Positions 24,122 to 31,998 of a stretch of DNA of 41,750 nucleotides are shown here, one piece after another (within the stretch, counting starts at the first letter, position 1; each line of letters starts with the position of its first letter). The notes under the pieces are model-generated. The model was given only the letters and a program-made list of their open reading frames with translations. It searched no databases and was not told where the DNA came from. A program made the translations under genes and the position numbers. This stretch comes from Candidatus Doudnabacteria bacterium RIFCSPHIGHO2_01_FULL_46_14 (GTDB lineage Bacteria; Patescibacteriota; Doudnabacteria; UBA920; 2-01-FULL-46-14), in assembly GCA_001779925.1 (NCBI GenBank), contig MFEK01000003.1, positions 1 through 41,750 on the forward strand. The letters run 5' to 3'.

Positions 24122-25138
24122 ATGGACTTATCAGTCATCATCGTCAGTTTTAATACCAGAGAAAAATTGCGACAGTGTTTGCGCAGTGTGTTCAATTCGA
24201 ACACGAAATTCAGCTTTGAGGTCTTTGTCGTGGATAACGTGAGCGCGGATGGCTCCACGCAAATGGTGGCTGCGGAATTTCCCAATGCAAAACTCATTCG
24301 CAACGCAGAAAATCTTGGCTATAGTAAAGCCAATAATATAGCAATTCGGAAAATTTTATCACGCCTCCCCAACCCTCCCCCTCCCGACTTCGCCAAGGCT
24401 ACGACGGGCACGCGAGGGGAGGGAAATACAAAGGAAAATTCCTCCCCCTTGCCGGGGTCCCCCAAAAACGTACTCGGTTTTGGGGTAGGCGTGAGGGGGG
24501 AGGATAAAGGTGGGGGTGAAGAGTTATCTCGGTATTTTTTATTGCTCAATCCGGATGTGGAGATCGCGCTTGATACTTTTGACAAGATGATTTCATATAT
24601 GGATAATGATAAAAGTGTCGGCATCGCCGGATGCCGCGTGGTAAAGACAGACGGCTCTTTTGATAAAGCCTCGCGCCGGAGTTTCCCGAACCTGAAAAAT
24701 TCTCTCCTGCATTTTGCGGGATTGAGTTCGGATTACAATCTGAATTTGCCGGACGACAAGACATCAGAGGTAGACAGCGTGATGGGCGCGTTTCTGATGA
24801 TCCGCGGTGAGACTCTGGAAAAAATAGGTCTTTTGGATGAAGCGTTTTTTATGTATGGAGAGGATCTGGACTGGTGCATGCGCGCCAAACAGGCTGGCTA
24901 CAAGGTAATGTACGCGCCGGTAACTACAGTGGTCCACCACAAAGGTTCGTCATCGCGCAAGCTTCCCAAAAAAGCGCTTTATGAGTTCCATCGTGCCATG
25001 ATTGTTTTTTATATGAAGCATTATAGCGCCAATCACAGCGAGCTTGTGAATAGCCTAGTCAAGCTCGCGATTTGGGCCAGGTATTATTTAAAGCTAATTC
25101 AGAATTCATTTCGCAAAGAGAAGTATGTCAGTAAATAA
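24122..25138 (+). CDS. GT2 glycosyltransferase with a nested repeat insertion
   Basis: 338 residues from ATG 24122 (MDLSVIIVSFNT), set by the -10 box 7 nt upstream. Motifs VVDNVSADGS, NLGYSKANN, LLNPDVEI (metal) and MYGEDLDWCMR (catalytic region). It is closest in pattern to the 17519 enzyme. Residues about 80-133 are a 164-bp palindromic element inserted between the helix after NLGYSKANN and the strand leading into LLNPDVEI, next to the sugar-nucleotide site. Membrane-associated transfer of a sugar to surface glycan is likely. The stop overlaps the start of the S41 protease by 14 nt. Confidence 0.88.
   Translation: MDLSVIIVSFNTREKLRQCLRSVFNSNTKFSFEVFVVDNVSADGSTQMVAAEFPNAKLIRNAENLGYSKANNIAIRKILSRLPNPPPPDFAKATTGTRGEGNTKENSSPLPGSPKNVLGFGVGVRGEDKGGGEELSRYFLLLNPDVEIALDTFDKMISYMDNDKSVGIAGCRVVKTDGSFDKASRRSFPNLKNSLLHFAGLSSDYNLNLPDDKTSEVDSVMGAFLMIRGETLEKIGLLDEAFFMYGEDLDWCMRAKQAGYKVMYAPVTTVVHHKGSSSRKLPKKALYEFHRAMIVFYMKHYSANHSELVNSLVKLAIWARYYLKLIQNSFRKEKYVSK
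24359..24522 (+). repeat. GC-rich palindromic element with a second repeat nested in its loop
   Basis: Same core as the tkt copy, but the first hairpin loop contains an extra CCCGACTTCGCCAAGGCTAC and CGACGGGCACGCG segment (about 24382-24414). The following 80 bp match 6406-6486 almost base for base. Confidence 0.9.
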
Positions 25139-26417
25139 TGATGAAAAATATGCCCGCCTGCCAGCGCCTGAGGCGCAGCCGATGGCGGGCAGGTCAGTAA
25201 ATAATCAAGGCGAGCCAAGATCCTACAAAAAACTTTTGGCTGGCCTATTTTTGATTTTGGTATTTTACAGCGGCTGGCAGCTCGGTAATTCCGGCAAGAC
25301 TATAAGAGTTGGCGGTCTCACGCTTTTGGAAAGCCACCGGGAAAATGCGCCGCGCGAAGCTGATTGGAATATTTTGTGGCGGACCATCGAGATTATCAAT
25401 GAAAAATATGTAAACCGTCCGGCAGACCTGAAAAAAATTCTTGAAGGCGCGGTGCAGGGCGCGGTTTCATCACTCGCCGATCCTTACAGCACATTTTTGC
25501 CGCCACAGGAAGCTCAGGATTTTGCCAATGAACTCAAAGGAAATATTGAGGGTATTGGCGCGGAGATAGGCATCAAGCACCAGCGCCTCACTGTGATAAC
25601 GCCACTTGATGAATCACCAGCGATCAGAGCGGGTGTGCGCGGCGGAGATTATATTTTCAAGGTTGATGGCGAGGACACGACCGGACTCACGGTAGAGCAG
25701 GCAGTGGGTAAAATCCGCGGGCCAGCCGGAAGCAAGGTAACGCTCAGCATTCTTCATTTGGAAGATACAAAACCCGTGGAAATAGTGATTACGCGCGCAA
25801 AGATTGAGATCAAAAGCGTGACAGCTGAGATAAAAGAGATCAACGGCAAAAAAATCGGCTATTTGAAATTACGGAGATTCAGCGACGACACGTCGGACGG
25901 AGTGAGAAAAGCAGTTTCTGATTTCCTCGCAAAAGGAGCCAAGGGCGTAGTGCTGGATGTAAGAAATAACCCCGGCGGTTATTTGGATAGCGGGGTTGAG
26001 GTGGCAAGCTTTTGGGTAAAAGACGGGCAAACGGTTTTGATTCAAAAATTCGGTGATGCCAGAGAAGACAAGATTATGGCCGAGGGGCAATCGCGTTTAA
26101 ACGGAGTTCCCACTGTTGTCCTGATCAATGGCGGCAGCGCTTCTGCTTCGGAAATTGTTGCCGGCGCGCTCAATGACCACAACCTTGGTAAACTAGTCGG
26201 CGAAAAGACTTTTGGCAAAGGGTCAGTGCAGGAGCTTATTGATATTGACGGCAGTGCCCAGCTCAAATTGACCATTGCGAAATGGTTGACCCCTGACGGC
26301 CACGACCTGAACAAGGACGGACTCGAGCCAGATATCAAGATCGAGATGACCGAAGAAGATTTTCAGAATGACCGTGATCCCCAGCTGGATAAAGCCCTCG
26401 AAGAACTCACAAAATGA
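25125..26417 (+). CDS. C-terminal processing protease (S41, PDZ) with one membrane anchor
   Basis: 430 residues. N-terminal cytoplasmic segment, one membrane helix (LLAGLFLILVFYSGW, about residues 36-51), PDZ domain (about 140-225, GIGAEIGIKHQ, AGVRGGDYIFKVDG) and the S41 catalytic domain with GGSASASEIVAGAL (Ser) and GEKTFGKGSVQ (Lys dyad). Cleaves proteins from their C-termini outside the membrane. The first 27 residues contain a GC-rich hairpin insertion bounded by a 13-bp duplication (SVNN at both ends). Start overlaps the upstream GT2 by 14 nt. Its terminator overlaps the next promoter. Confidence 0.93.
   Translation: MSVNNDEKYARLPAPEAQPMAGRSVNNQGEPRSYKKLLAGLFLILVFYSGWQLGNSGKTIRVGGLTLLESHRENAPREADWNILWRTIEIINEKYVNRPADLKKILEGAVQGAVSSLADPYSTFLPPQEAQDFANELKGNIEGIGAEIGIKHQRLTVITPLDESPAIRAGVRGGDYIFKVDGEDTTGLTVEQAVGKIRGPAGSKVTLSILHLEDTKPVEIVITRAKIEIKSVTAEIKEINGKKIGYLKLRRFSDDTSDGVRKAVSDFLAKGAKGVVLDVRNNPGGYLDSGVEVASFWVKDGQTVLIQKFGDAREDKIMAEGQSRLNGVPTVVLINGGSASASEIVAGALNDHNLGKLVGEKTFGKGSVQELIDIDGSAQLKLTIAKWLTPDGHDLNKDGLEPDIKIEMTEEDFQNDRDPQLDKALEELTK
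25127..25205 (+). repeat. Hairpin insertion flanked by a 13-bp direct repeat
   Basis: GTCAGTAAATAAT occurs at 25127-25139 and again at 25193-25205, exactly 66 bp apart (22 codons). Between them is a GC-rich hairpin with CCCGCCTGCCA, GCGCCTGAGGCGC and TGGCGGGCAGG. Confidence 0.85.
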
Positions 26418-26426
26418 ATTTTGTAG

Positions 26427-26457
26427 CAAAAGACCCTTGACTCGGGGCCTTTTTGTA
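26427..26457 (+). terminator. Terminator after the S41 protease
   Basis: AAAAGACCC and GGGGCCTTTTT form an imperfect stem followed by T5. The loop TTGACT also fits the -35 box of the following promoter. Confidence 0.6.
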
Positions 26458-26464
26458 TTACAAT
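26437..26464 (+). promoter_or_regulatory. Sigma70-type promoter embedded in the terminator
   Basis: TTGACT (26437-26442), 16 nt, TACAAT (26459-26464). The start codon of the small gene follows at 26493. Confidence 0.65.
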
Positions 26465-26492
26465 TAGTCTCAAACAGCAAACAGGGGGATAA

Positions 26493-26840
26493 ATGCCGAA
26501 TCGCAAAAAGTTTAAAAAAACACTCCGCATGAAGTTTCGGTCTGTGGCTTTGAAAGTAAAGTCCTTTCTCAGTCCTCAAGACTTTGAAACTCGTTCCGAG
26601 CAGCAGCTGGCGAATCTTTTTGGTCCGCACCATGATTCGCTGGGATTGTTTCGAATGGCCACAAGGGGGATAAACCTCAAGACCTCGCATCTGCCGGAGG
26701 ATATGGGGGAAGGCGAATTGTGTAATGATTGCCCAGGAGCGCCAGAGCACCCGCGCTACAATTGTCGCGAGGTGAAAATTATTCTAATAGAAAAAGCTCG
26801 AACGCGCAAAAAATTTCCAAACGCTAAATTTCACTGGTGA
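26493..26840 (+). CDS. Small basic protein with a C-terminal cysteine cluster
   Basis: 115 residues, not recognised. The first 25 residues are strongly basic (NRKKFKKTLRMKFRSVALK). A cysteine-rich segment (ELCNDCPGAPEHPRYNC, about residues 79-95) could bind zinc or form disulfides. Preceded by GGGGGAT as a weak SD and by its own promoter. The TGA lies within the stem of the downstream hairpin. Possibly nucleic-acid binding from charge alone; no homologue is recognised. Confidence 0.6.
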   Translation: MPNRKKFKKTLRMKFRSVALKVKSFLSPQDFETRSEQQLANLFGPHHDSLGLFRMATRGINLKTSHLPEDMGEGELCNDCPGAPEHPRYNCREVKIILIEKARTRKKFPNAKFHW

Positions 26841-26867
26841 CTCACCGTTGTTTTACGAGTCACCAGT
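26833..26867 (+). terminator. Hairpin terminator overlapping the stop codon, before alaS
   Basis: ACTGGTGACTC and GAGTCACCAGT form an 11-bp stem. ATTTGTTTT follows. The stop TGA of the small gene lies in the left arm. Confidence 0.75.
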
Positions 26868-26875
26868 ATTTGTTT

Positions 26876-26881
26876 TATAAT
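26876..26881 (+). promoter_or_regulatory. -10 box for leaderless alaS
   Basis: TATAAT ends 7 nt before the ATG at 26889. A weak TTTACG -35 sits in the terminator stem at 18-nt spacing. Confidence 0.7.
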
Positions 26882-26888
26882 ACAGTCT

Positions 26889-28616
26889 ATGAATTCCAAT
26901 GAACTGCGGCGAAAATTTATTAATTTTTTCAAAAGTAAAGGACATGCGGTTGTGCCCTCGAGCTCGCTTGTGCCTGATGATCCGTCCGTGCTTTTGACCA
27001 CGGCCGGCATGCAGCAGTTCAAAAAATATTTTACGGGCGAGCTGGATGCGCAAAAAGATTTTGGCAGTAAAAATACGACCTCGATCCAAAAATCTTTCCG
27101 AACCTCTGATATCGATGAGGTTGGAGATGATACGCATGATACTTTTTTTGAAATGCTCGGCAATTTTTCTTTCGGCGGATATTTCAAGAAAGAAGCCATA
27201 GAGTACGCTCATGACTTTTTGACCCGTGAGCTCGGATTGGAGATTGATTATGTAACAGTGTTTGAAGGAGACAAAGAGGTCCCCGCTGATACAGAATCAG
27301 AAGAAATTTGGCGATCATTGGGTGTGATCAATATAAAAAGATTGGGCCGAGCTGATAATTTCTGGGGTCCGACAGGTGTGGAAGGGCCTTGCGGGCCGAC
27401 AACCGAGATTTTTATGAAGAATCTGAAATCCGAAGTTTGGAATCTAGTTTTTAATCAATATTATTTGCATCCCGATGGATTTCTAGAAAAGCTTAAGACC
27501 CCTGGTGCGGATACTGGTATGGGGCTGGAGCGTCTTGCTACCGTTGCGCAAAAAAAGAGAAATATTTTTGAGACAGATTTGTTTGCCCCACTTTTGGCGC
27601 TTATTGATGAGGGCAAGCCGGAACGGGTTAAAAGAATAATCGCAGACCATGGACGCGCTGTGAGCTTTCTCATTTCCGACGGTGTAATTCCTTCCAACAA
27701 AGGCGCGGGTTATGTTTTGCGCCGGCTCATGCGCCGCATGATCGTGCATGGCACAGAATTTGAAAAACTGTTTGCAAAAGTTGTAGAAATCTACGGAGAG
27801 ACTTATAAAGAGCTGAATCTCAAGCAGATTTTACAGGAGTTTGAAAAGGAAAACAGTAAATTCCAGAAGACCTTGAAATCCGGTCTGCGCGAGCTCGGCA
27901 AACTGGAAAAAATAGATGCGGCTTCGGGATTCAAGCTCTATGAAACATACGGCTTGCCGTTTGAGATTCTAAAAGACGCGGAAATATCTGGAGACAAAGC
28001 CAAGGGTTTGAATAGGGAAGATTTTGAAAAAGAGTTCGCCAAACACCAGGAAAAATCGCGTGCTGGGGCGGAAAAGAAATTCGGCGGGCATGGGTTACTG
28101 CTTGATACCGGCGAACTTAAAGCCGTGGACGAACGCGAATTAAAGATCGTGACAAGGCTTCATACCGCTACCCATCTGATGCAGGCGGCGTTGCGGGAGG
28201 TTCTGGGGCCGGAGGTCAAACAGAACGGTTCAGATATTACCGCGGAGCGCACAAGGTTTGATTTCTTTTTTTCACGCAAGGTCACGCCCGAGGAGATAAA
28301 AAAAGTGGAGGACTTGGTCAATAAAAAGATTGCCGAGGACTTGCCCGTGAGTTTTGTGGAATTGCCGTTGGAGGAAGCCAAGCTCACAGGTGCGTTGTAT
28401 TTTTCGGCCCAAGGCCGATCCGCCTCGGGCGGAAAAGCTAAGTATGGCAGCAAAGTGAAAGTCTATTATATCGGTAAAGACTTAGAAACAGCATGGAGCC
28501 GCGAGTTCTGCGGCGGTCCGCATGTCTCGCACACGAGCGAAGTGGGCAAATTCAAAATCCTCAAAGAGGAATCCGCATCTTCCGGTATCCGCCGGATCCG
28601 CGCTATTGTGGAATAA
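26889..28616 (+). CDS. alaS: Alanyl-tRNA synthetase lacking the C-Ala domain
   Basis: 575 residues, whereas typical bacterial enzymes are near 870. Charges tRNA-Ala. The catalytic domain (FFKSKGHAVVPSSSLVP, GMQQFKKYFTG, GPCGPTTEI, DTGMGLERL), the tRNA-recognition domain and the editing domain (HTATHLMQAAL and CGGPHV, metal ligands) are present. The chain ends right after the editing domain (SGIRRIRAIVE), so the C-terminal DHHA1/oligomerisation region is absent. Residues about 506-516 (AQGRSASGGK) are an in-frame 33-bp repeat, also found in rpsK, placed between GALYF and KYGSKVKV where other enzymes have a short loop. The start follows a -10 box by 7 nt. Confidence 0.95.
   Translation: MNSNELRRKFINFFKSKGHAVVPSSSLVPDDPSVLLTTAGMQQFKKYFTGELDAQKDFGSKNTTSIQKSFRTSDIDEVGDDTHDTFFEMLGNFSFGGYFKKEAIEYAHDFLTRELGLEIDYVTVFEGDKEVPADTESEEIWRSLGVINIKRLGRADNFWGPTGVEGPCGPTTEIFMKNLKSEVWNLVFNQYYLHPDGFLEKLKTPGADTGMGLERLATVAQKKRNIFETDLFAPLLALIDEGKPERVKRIIADHGRAVSFLISDGVIPSNKGAGYVLRRLMRRMIVHGTEFEKLFAKVVEIYGETYKELNLKQILQEFEKENSKFQKTLKSGLRELGKLEKIDAASGFKLYETYGLPFEILKDAEISGDKAKGLNREDFEKEFAKHQEKSRAGAEKKFGGHGLLLDTGELKAVDERELKIVTRLHTATHLMQAALREVLGPEVKQNGSDITAERTRFDFFFSRKVTPEEIKKVEDLVNKKIAEDLPVSFVELPLEEAKLTGALYFSAQGRSASGGKAKYGSKVKVYYIGKDLETAWSREFCGGPHVSHTSEVGKFKILKEESASSGIRRIRAIVE
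28404..28436 (+). repeat. 33-bp double-hairpin repeat in alaS
   Basis: TCGGCCCAAGGCCGA followed by CCGCC-TC-GGGCGG and AAAA. Matches 34459-34491 in rpsK at 31 of 33 positions and is read in the same frame there. Confidence 0.92.
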
Positions 28617-28618
28617 AC

Positions 28619-28789
28619 ATGTCTGATCAAAACGAAACCAAAACAGAAATTCAGGCCGCTTACCAAGAATTTCATGAGGCATTGGTAAGACTTCGTCATT
28701 ATCAGGAGGATCTGTTGAAAAAGGCTGTCAAAGACATGCAGTGGTTGGCGTTGAAAAAAATTAGAAAACGAATCGGCATCGATGACTAA
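28619..28789 (+). CDS. Small helical protein of unknown function
   Basis: 56 residues from ATG 28619, two bases after the alaS stop. Glu/Lys-rich, predicted as a long amphipathic helix (AAYQEFHEALVRLRHYQEDL, LKKAVKDMQWLALKKIRKR). No membrane segment. Overlaps the next gene by 8 nt, so both are probably translated from the alaS transcript. Confidence 0.65.
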   Translation: MSDQNETKTEIQAAYQEFHEALVRLRHYQEDLLKKAVKDMQWLALKKIRKRIGIDD

Positions 28790-30227
28790 ACCTGGCGAAA
28801 ATTTTGAAAGAAGGCCAAGATTTGAATCACAGCCTCCAAGTACTGAATCTGAACAGCGGCGGGACTATCAATTGATGGCTAGGAATGAATTGCACGATTT
28901 TGTCGCGGCCGGGCAGAATGGATTGAAAAACGTTGAATCAAACGGAATCGCTTCCGGATTATCCAGACGTGAAACTCAGCATTATATGCAAAGTCACGGC
29001 CTGCAGCGGCAAACAGAAGATTATGGGAGACTAGGCCGTTCGTTTTTATCAAGAATGACCCGGCGCATTGAACTGGCTGCTGCCATTGGCCTTTCAGCTG
29101 TTGTGCTGATGCGGGGCACTGGCAAAGAAGAGATAGCTAAGCCTGATGAGTCCAAGGTTGTTTATAATCTAGCCAAGGAGAATCCCCAGCGGCAGGCCTA
29201 CAAAGATTTTGACTCATATGTGAAATACGTTGATGCTATGGGGGAGGTTGAGCAGCGGTCGGTCGCCGAGAAAATTGAAAAACTGAGATTAAAACGTGAA
29301 AAATTTGAAAAAGAAGCCAAGGATTCGCAAAATTACGTGGACAAATATCGCGAGCTAGCCGACAAATATGCTGTGGAAGGAAATATAAAGCTGAATAAAT
29401 TTTATATAGAGCTTGCGCAAAAAGAAGATGAGACTAAAAAAGGATGGCAGGAACTTGCTTCCCAGATAATGACTGATGAAATTCAGGCGATGCATCGCTA
29501 TTCAAAAGACAGATACGATTCGACCAAGGCCATTTCTACTCAGGGTTTTGATGCAAAAGCAAAGATAATGGGTGAAGCCTTTACTGAGGCTGACAAAGAC
29601 CGCCAATGGGTGGCAGGGGTTGTGCATTCTGAAGAGTACCGAAAAAAGGCCAAAGAACAGGAACAGCTGTCTGATGAAGAAATTGAGCGCCGCAAGGCGG
29701 TTGTTATGAATAAAGACGTGCATCTGGCGGATACTTTTCACGAACTTGGTAGCGATGCGGTTGGTCAGTATGCTCGCTCTGATTCGCCAGACGCAGATGC
29801 CGGTCAATACGTCGTCTCTCCAGAAATGCAAGCACAAGGGCGTCCTATAGCTGTCCATGAGCTTGAACATGCCATAACCGATTCAATTCTTAACATGTCA
29901 GATTACGCAAAAAAATTATACGGCGGCGCATATGCCGGACCTGACAGAAACACAAGGCGCGGTGAATACCTCTCCAACCCAACAGAAATGGATGCTCGTA
30001 AGAGAGTGTTTGAACACGATCTGGAAAAAAATGGCGTTTGGAAATACGGCGAGACTTTTACCGACGAACATTACAAAAAGGCAATAGAGCTTTATAATGC
30101 CAGAAAACTGTCCCCTAGCGCAGAGGAATTTTTGGAAATCGTGAGACCGTCTAGTATCTCAACTATCATCAACACTATTGCCAAAGAAATTTCTTTGGAT
30201 AACTCTAAATCAGAAAAAAATACTTAA
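28782..30227 (+). CDS. Putative membrane-anchored zinc metallopeptidase (HExxH)
   Basis: 481 residues, family not recognised. One hydrophobic segment (IELAAAIGLSAVVLM, about residues 94-108), then a charged coiled-coil-like region (about 155-240). The C-terminal half contains VHELEHAITDSI with H359, E360 and H363 as an HExxH zinc site, and E402 in NPTEMDARKRVF as a plausible third ligand 39 residues later, the spacing of a gluzincin. A basic, Gln-rich N-terminus precedes the helix and there is no signal peptide. Sits in an operon with alaS and two small proteins. The peptidase function is inferred from the motif only. Confidence 0.7.
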   Translation: MTKPGENFERRPRFESQPPSTESEQRRDYQLMARNELHDFVAAGQNGLKNVESNGIASGLSRRETQHYMQSHGLQRQTEDYGRLGRSFLSRMTRRIELAAAIGLSAVVLMRGTGKEEIAKPDESKVVYNLAKENPQRQAYKDFDSYVKYVDAMGEVEQRSVAEKIEKLRLKREKFEKEAKDSQNYVDKYRELADKYAVEGNIKLNKFYIELAQKEDETKKGWQELASQIMTDEIQAMHRYSKDRYDSTKAISTQGFDAKAKIMGEAFTEADKDRQWVAGVVHSEEYRKKAKEQEQLSDEEIERRKAVVMNKDVHLADTFHELGSDAVGQYARSDSPDADAGQYVVSPEMQAQGRPIAVHELEHAITDSILNMSDYAKKLYGGAYAGPDRNTRRGEYLSNPTEMDARKRVFEHDLEKNGVWKYGETFTDEHYKKAIELYNARKLSPSAEEFLEIVRPSSISTIINTIAKEISLDNSKSEKNT

Positions 30228-30244
30228 TAATTTCACACAAATAT

Positions 30245-30481
30245 ATGCCAGAATTTGACCGCCACGCTGCCCAGGCTTTCCAGAATCGCATCATCGAGCG
30301 GGTCCGGGAAATGGAGCGCATGCTCGACAACGAGGTTATCGGGTATTACACGGAGGATCGCGTGGACAACGAAGCTGATGCCAGGGAAAACCTGCGTGGC
30401 CTGCACAATTATCTCAAACGAGCTTATCAGGATTTGGATCGGCTCATGACTGATATTGAAAATCGGGCAGACTACCGCTAG
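30245..30481 (+). CDS. Small acidic helical protein of unknown function
   Basis: 78 residues. Begins MPEFDRHAAQAFQNRIIERV. Almost entirely predicted helix with alternating charges (VREMERMLDNEV, YLKRAYQDLDRLMTDIENR). Starts 17 nt after the metallopeptidase gene. No SD; a weak ATAT-rich stretch precedes it. Could be a coiled-coil partner of the upstream product. Confidence 0.6.
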   Translation: MPEFDRHAAQAFQNRIIERVREMERMLDNEVIGYYTEDRVDNEADARENLRGLHNYLKRAYQDLDRLMTDIENRADYR

Positions 30482-30519
30482 AGCACGATTTTTTTGTGAA
30501 TCGAAGTTTCAGCGCATTT

Positions 30520-30553
30520 CTCGTTTTTTCTAGCAATTGCTAGAATTTACGAG
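30520..30553. repeat. Hairpin CTCGT..CTAGCAATTGCTAG..ACGAG
   Basis: Perfect 14-bp inner palindrome with an outer CTCGT/ACGAG pair, followed by TTTT on the plus strand. Candidate terminator for the alaS operon. Confidence 0.55.
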
Positions 30554-30576
30554 ATTTTAAAAAAGTGGGAATCAAT

Positions 30577-30627
30577 AAAAAAAAGACGGCCGGGAATTTC
30601 CGTCATTGGAAATTTGACTGGTCGTCT
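30577..30627 (-). terminator. Intrinsic terminator of the minus-strand membrane gene
   Basis: On the minus strand AGACGACC and GGCCGTCT enclose an inner AATTTCC/GGAAATT hairpin and are followed by T8. A smaller AGCCT/AGGCT hairpin lies just before it. Confidence 0.8.
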
Positions 30628-30670
30628 AGCCTAAAAGAGGGTAGGCTGATGATGAAAACCATGCAGATTT

Positions 30671-31111
30671 TTAATGTTCGTTCTGCATCGGCAGCGCCAG
30701 GCGTATACCAATCACGCCGCACGCAGCTGTCAGAAAGAACACGAAAGCCATGTATTCGGCGATCACGATCCTTTCTGCCCAATTAAGCTGAGCTTCACTG
30801 CCCGCCATATGCGTATTGGCCCAGCCTGCCGTGAGGTTAACAGCGGCTATGAACGCCATCGCCAGCATAAGGAAACAGGCGGAGTAGGCGTACACCTTTG
30901 TTTCATAGCCTCTGATTCTCCCAATCTCTTGTTTACCGATCGAAACGAGAATCACCCCCATAATGATCGTGAACGGATAGGCGAAAGTAAAAGCCTTTTC
31001 AGCGATAACAGGGTTAAGATCCAGACTTTCTAAGTATCGGGGGTCGAGCATCCCTGCCAACAGCGGTACCATAGGCAGAAGAATCCAAATCCATCTAAAA
31101 CTACGCCACAT
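30671..31111 (-). CDS. Four-helix membrane protein of unknown function
   Basis: 146 residues with four hydrophobic segments (IWILLPMVPLLAGML, FAYPFTIIMGVILVSIG, ACFLMLAMAFIAAVNL, YMAFVFFLTAACGVIGI). Not recognised. Start ATG 31111 has a GAGGAGG site at 8-nt spacing. A TATAAT box (31143-31138 on the minus strand) lies just upstream, back to back with the isomerase promoter. It has its own terminator, so it is an independent minus-strand unit. Confidence 0.8.
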   Translation of the reverse strand: MWRSFRWIWILLPMVPLLAGMLDPRYLESLDLNPVIAEKAFTFAYPFTIIMGVILVSIGKQEIGRIRGYETKVYAYSACFLMLAMAFIAAVNLTAGWANTHMAGSEAQLNWAERIVIAEYMAFVFFLTAACGVIGIRLALPMQNEH

Positions 31112-31137
31112 AGATATGTCCTCCTCGATTTTTCTTT

Positions 31138-31158
31138 ATTATACGCTTTTGTTATAAT
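31138..31158. promoter_or_regulatory. Closely spaced divergent -10 boxes
   Basis: Minus-strand TATAAT at 31143-31138 for the membrane gene and plus-strand TGTTATAAT ending at 31158, 6 nt before the isomerase ATG. The two transcripts cannot both be initiated freely. Confidence 0.65.
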
Positions 31159-31164
31159 CAAGCC

Positions 31165-31989
31165 ATGATTAACCTGGAAAAATATTCCGGCCTGCCGATA
31201 CAGATGCGGGATGACTACAGTTTGGTTTTTGAGAATGGTCTGCCTCCTGTAACGCCAACCGTGCGCGAATTTTCCGCCATGAAAAGCTACCTAAAGGACC
31301 CGTCAAGCACGTTTTGGAATAAAGGCGTGTATTACATGTACCGTAACATTGCCAAACCCGAGGATCGTGAGGCCATCACGAATGCCGGTATTCAATATGA
31401 CATCACTGTTGTTTTGCCGGGGCTCATGGGCGACGAGTTTTCCAAAACTATCGGACATTACCATTCTTTTAAGCCTGGAACGCAGGTTCGTTACCCGGAG
31501 ATCTACGAGGTCATTTATGGCCGGGTGGTATTTATCATCCAAAGCGCTACGTCGGATCTTGAGCAGCTTCAGGAAGCCTACGCAATCAAAATGGAGCGCG
31601 GTGAAAAAGTTTTGGTTCCGCCGGGCTTTGGTCACGTGCTTGTCAATCCCACCGACGATGTGGCGGTGACGGCAAATTGGCAGCCGAGCGCCAATGTCAG
31701 CGATTATACATCTTATGAGAAGCATAACGGCGCGGCTTATTATGTTGTGCAGTCCAAGCGTCTGGGCAGTGGCGGTAAAACCTCCACCGAGTCAAAATAC
31801 GAGCCAAACCTGAACTATAAAAATCTGCCAAAACTCGCAGAAACGCGTCCGCGCGAACTGCCGCAATATGAGCTAAGATCGGCAATTCCTATGTATTTTA
31901 CCGGCGTTCGGGATTTAGCAAAGCTGGATTTGCTGGTCAACCCAGATAGCTATTTAGATGATCTGACTCCAGCAAAGCTCTTTGTTTGA
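31165..31989 (+). CDS. pgiA: Glucose-6-phosphate isomerase, cupin (archaeal) type
   Basis: 274 residues. Interconverts glucose 6-phosphate and fructose 6-phosphate with a metal-bound cupin fold. Motifs are in order: TIGHYHSF (first His pair), PEIYEVIYG (Glu) and VPPGFGHVLVN (third His), the cupin metal site of the archaeal-type family. Unrelated to the usual bacterial PGI. It is longer than many single-domain archaeal enzymes, with about 80 extra C-terminal residues. Predicted leaderless: TATAAT ends 6 nt before ATG 31165. Links to the sugar genes at 3754-10580. Confidence 0.9.
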   Translation: MINLEKYSGLPIQMRDDYSLVFENGLPPVTPTVREFSAMKSYLKDPSSTFWNKGVYYMYRNIAKPEDREAITNAGIQYDITVVLPGLMGDEFSKTIGHYHSFKPGTQVRYPEIYEVIYGRVVFIIQSATSDLEQLQEAYAIKMERGEKVLVPPGFGHVLVNPTDDVAVTANWQPSANVSDYTSYEKHNGAAYYVVQSKRLGSGGKTSTESKYEPNLNYKNLPKLAETRPRELPQYELRSAIPMYFTGVRDLAKLDLLVNPDSYLDDLTPAKLFV

Positions 31990-31998
31990 AAAAAAAGT

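Noticed and set aside
30565-31033. Plus-strand frames opposite the four-helix membrane protein
   Set aside because: They are antisense shadows without ribosome-binding sites; the minus-strand protein has four regular membrane helices and a strong SD.
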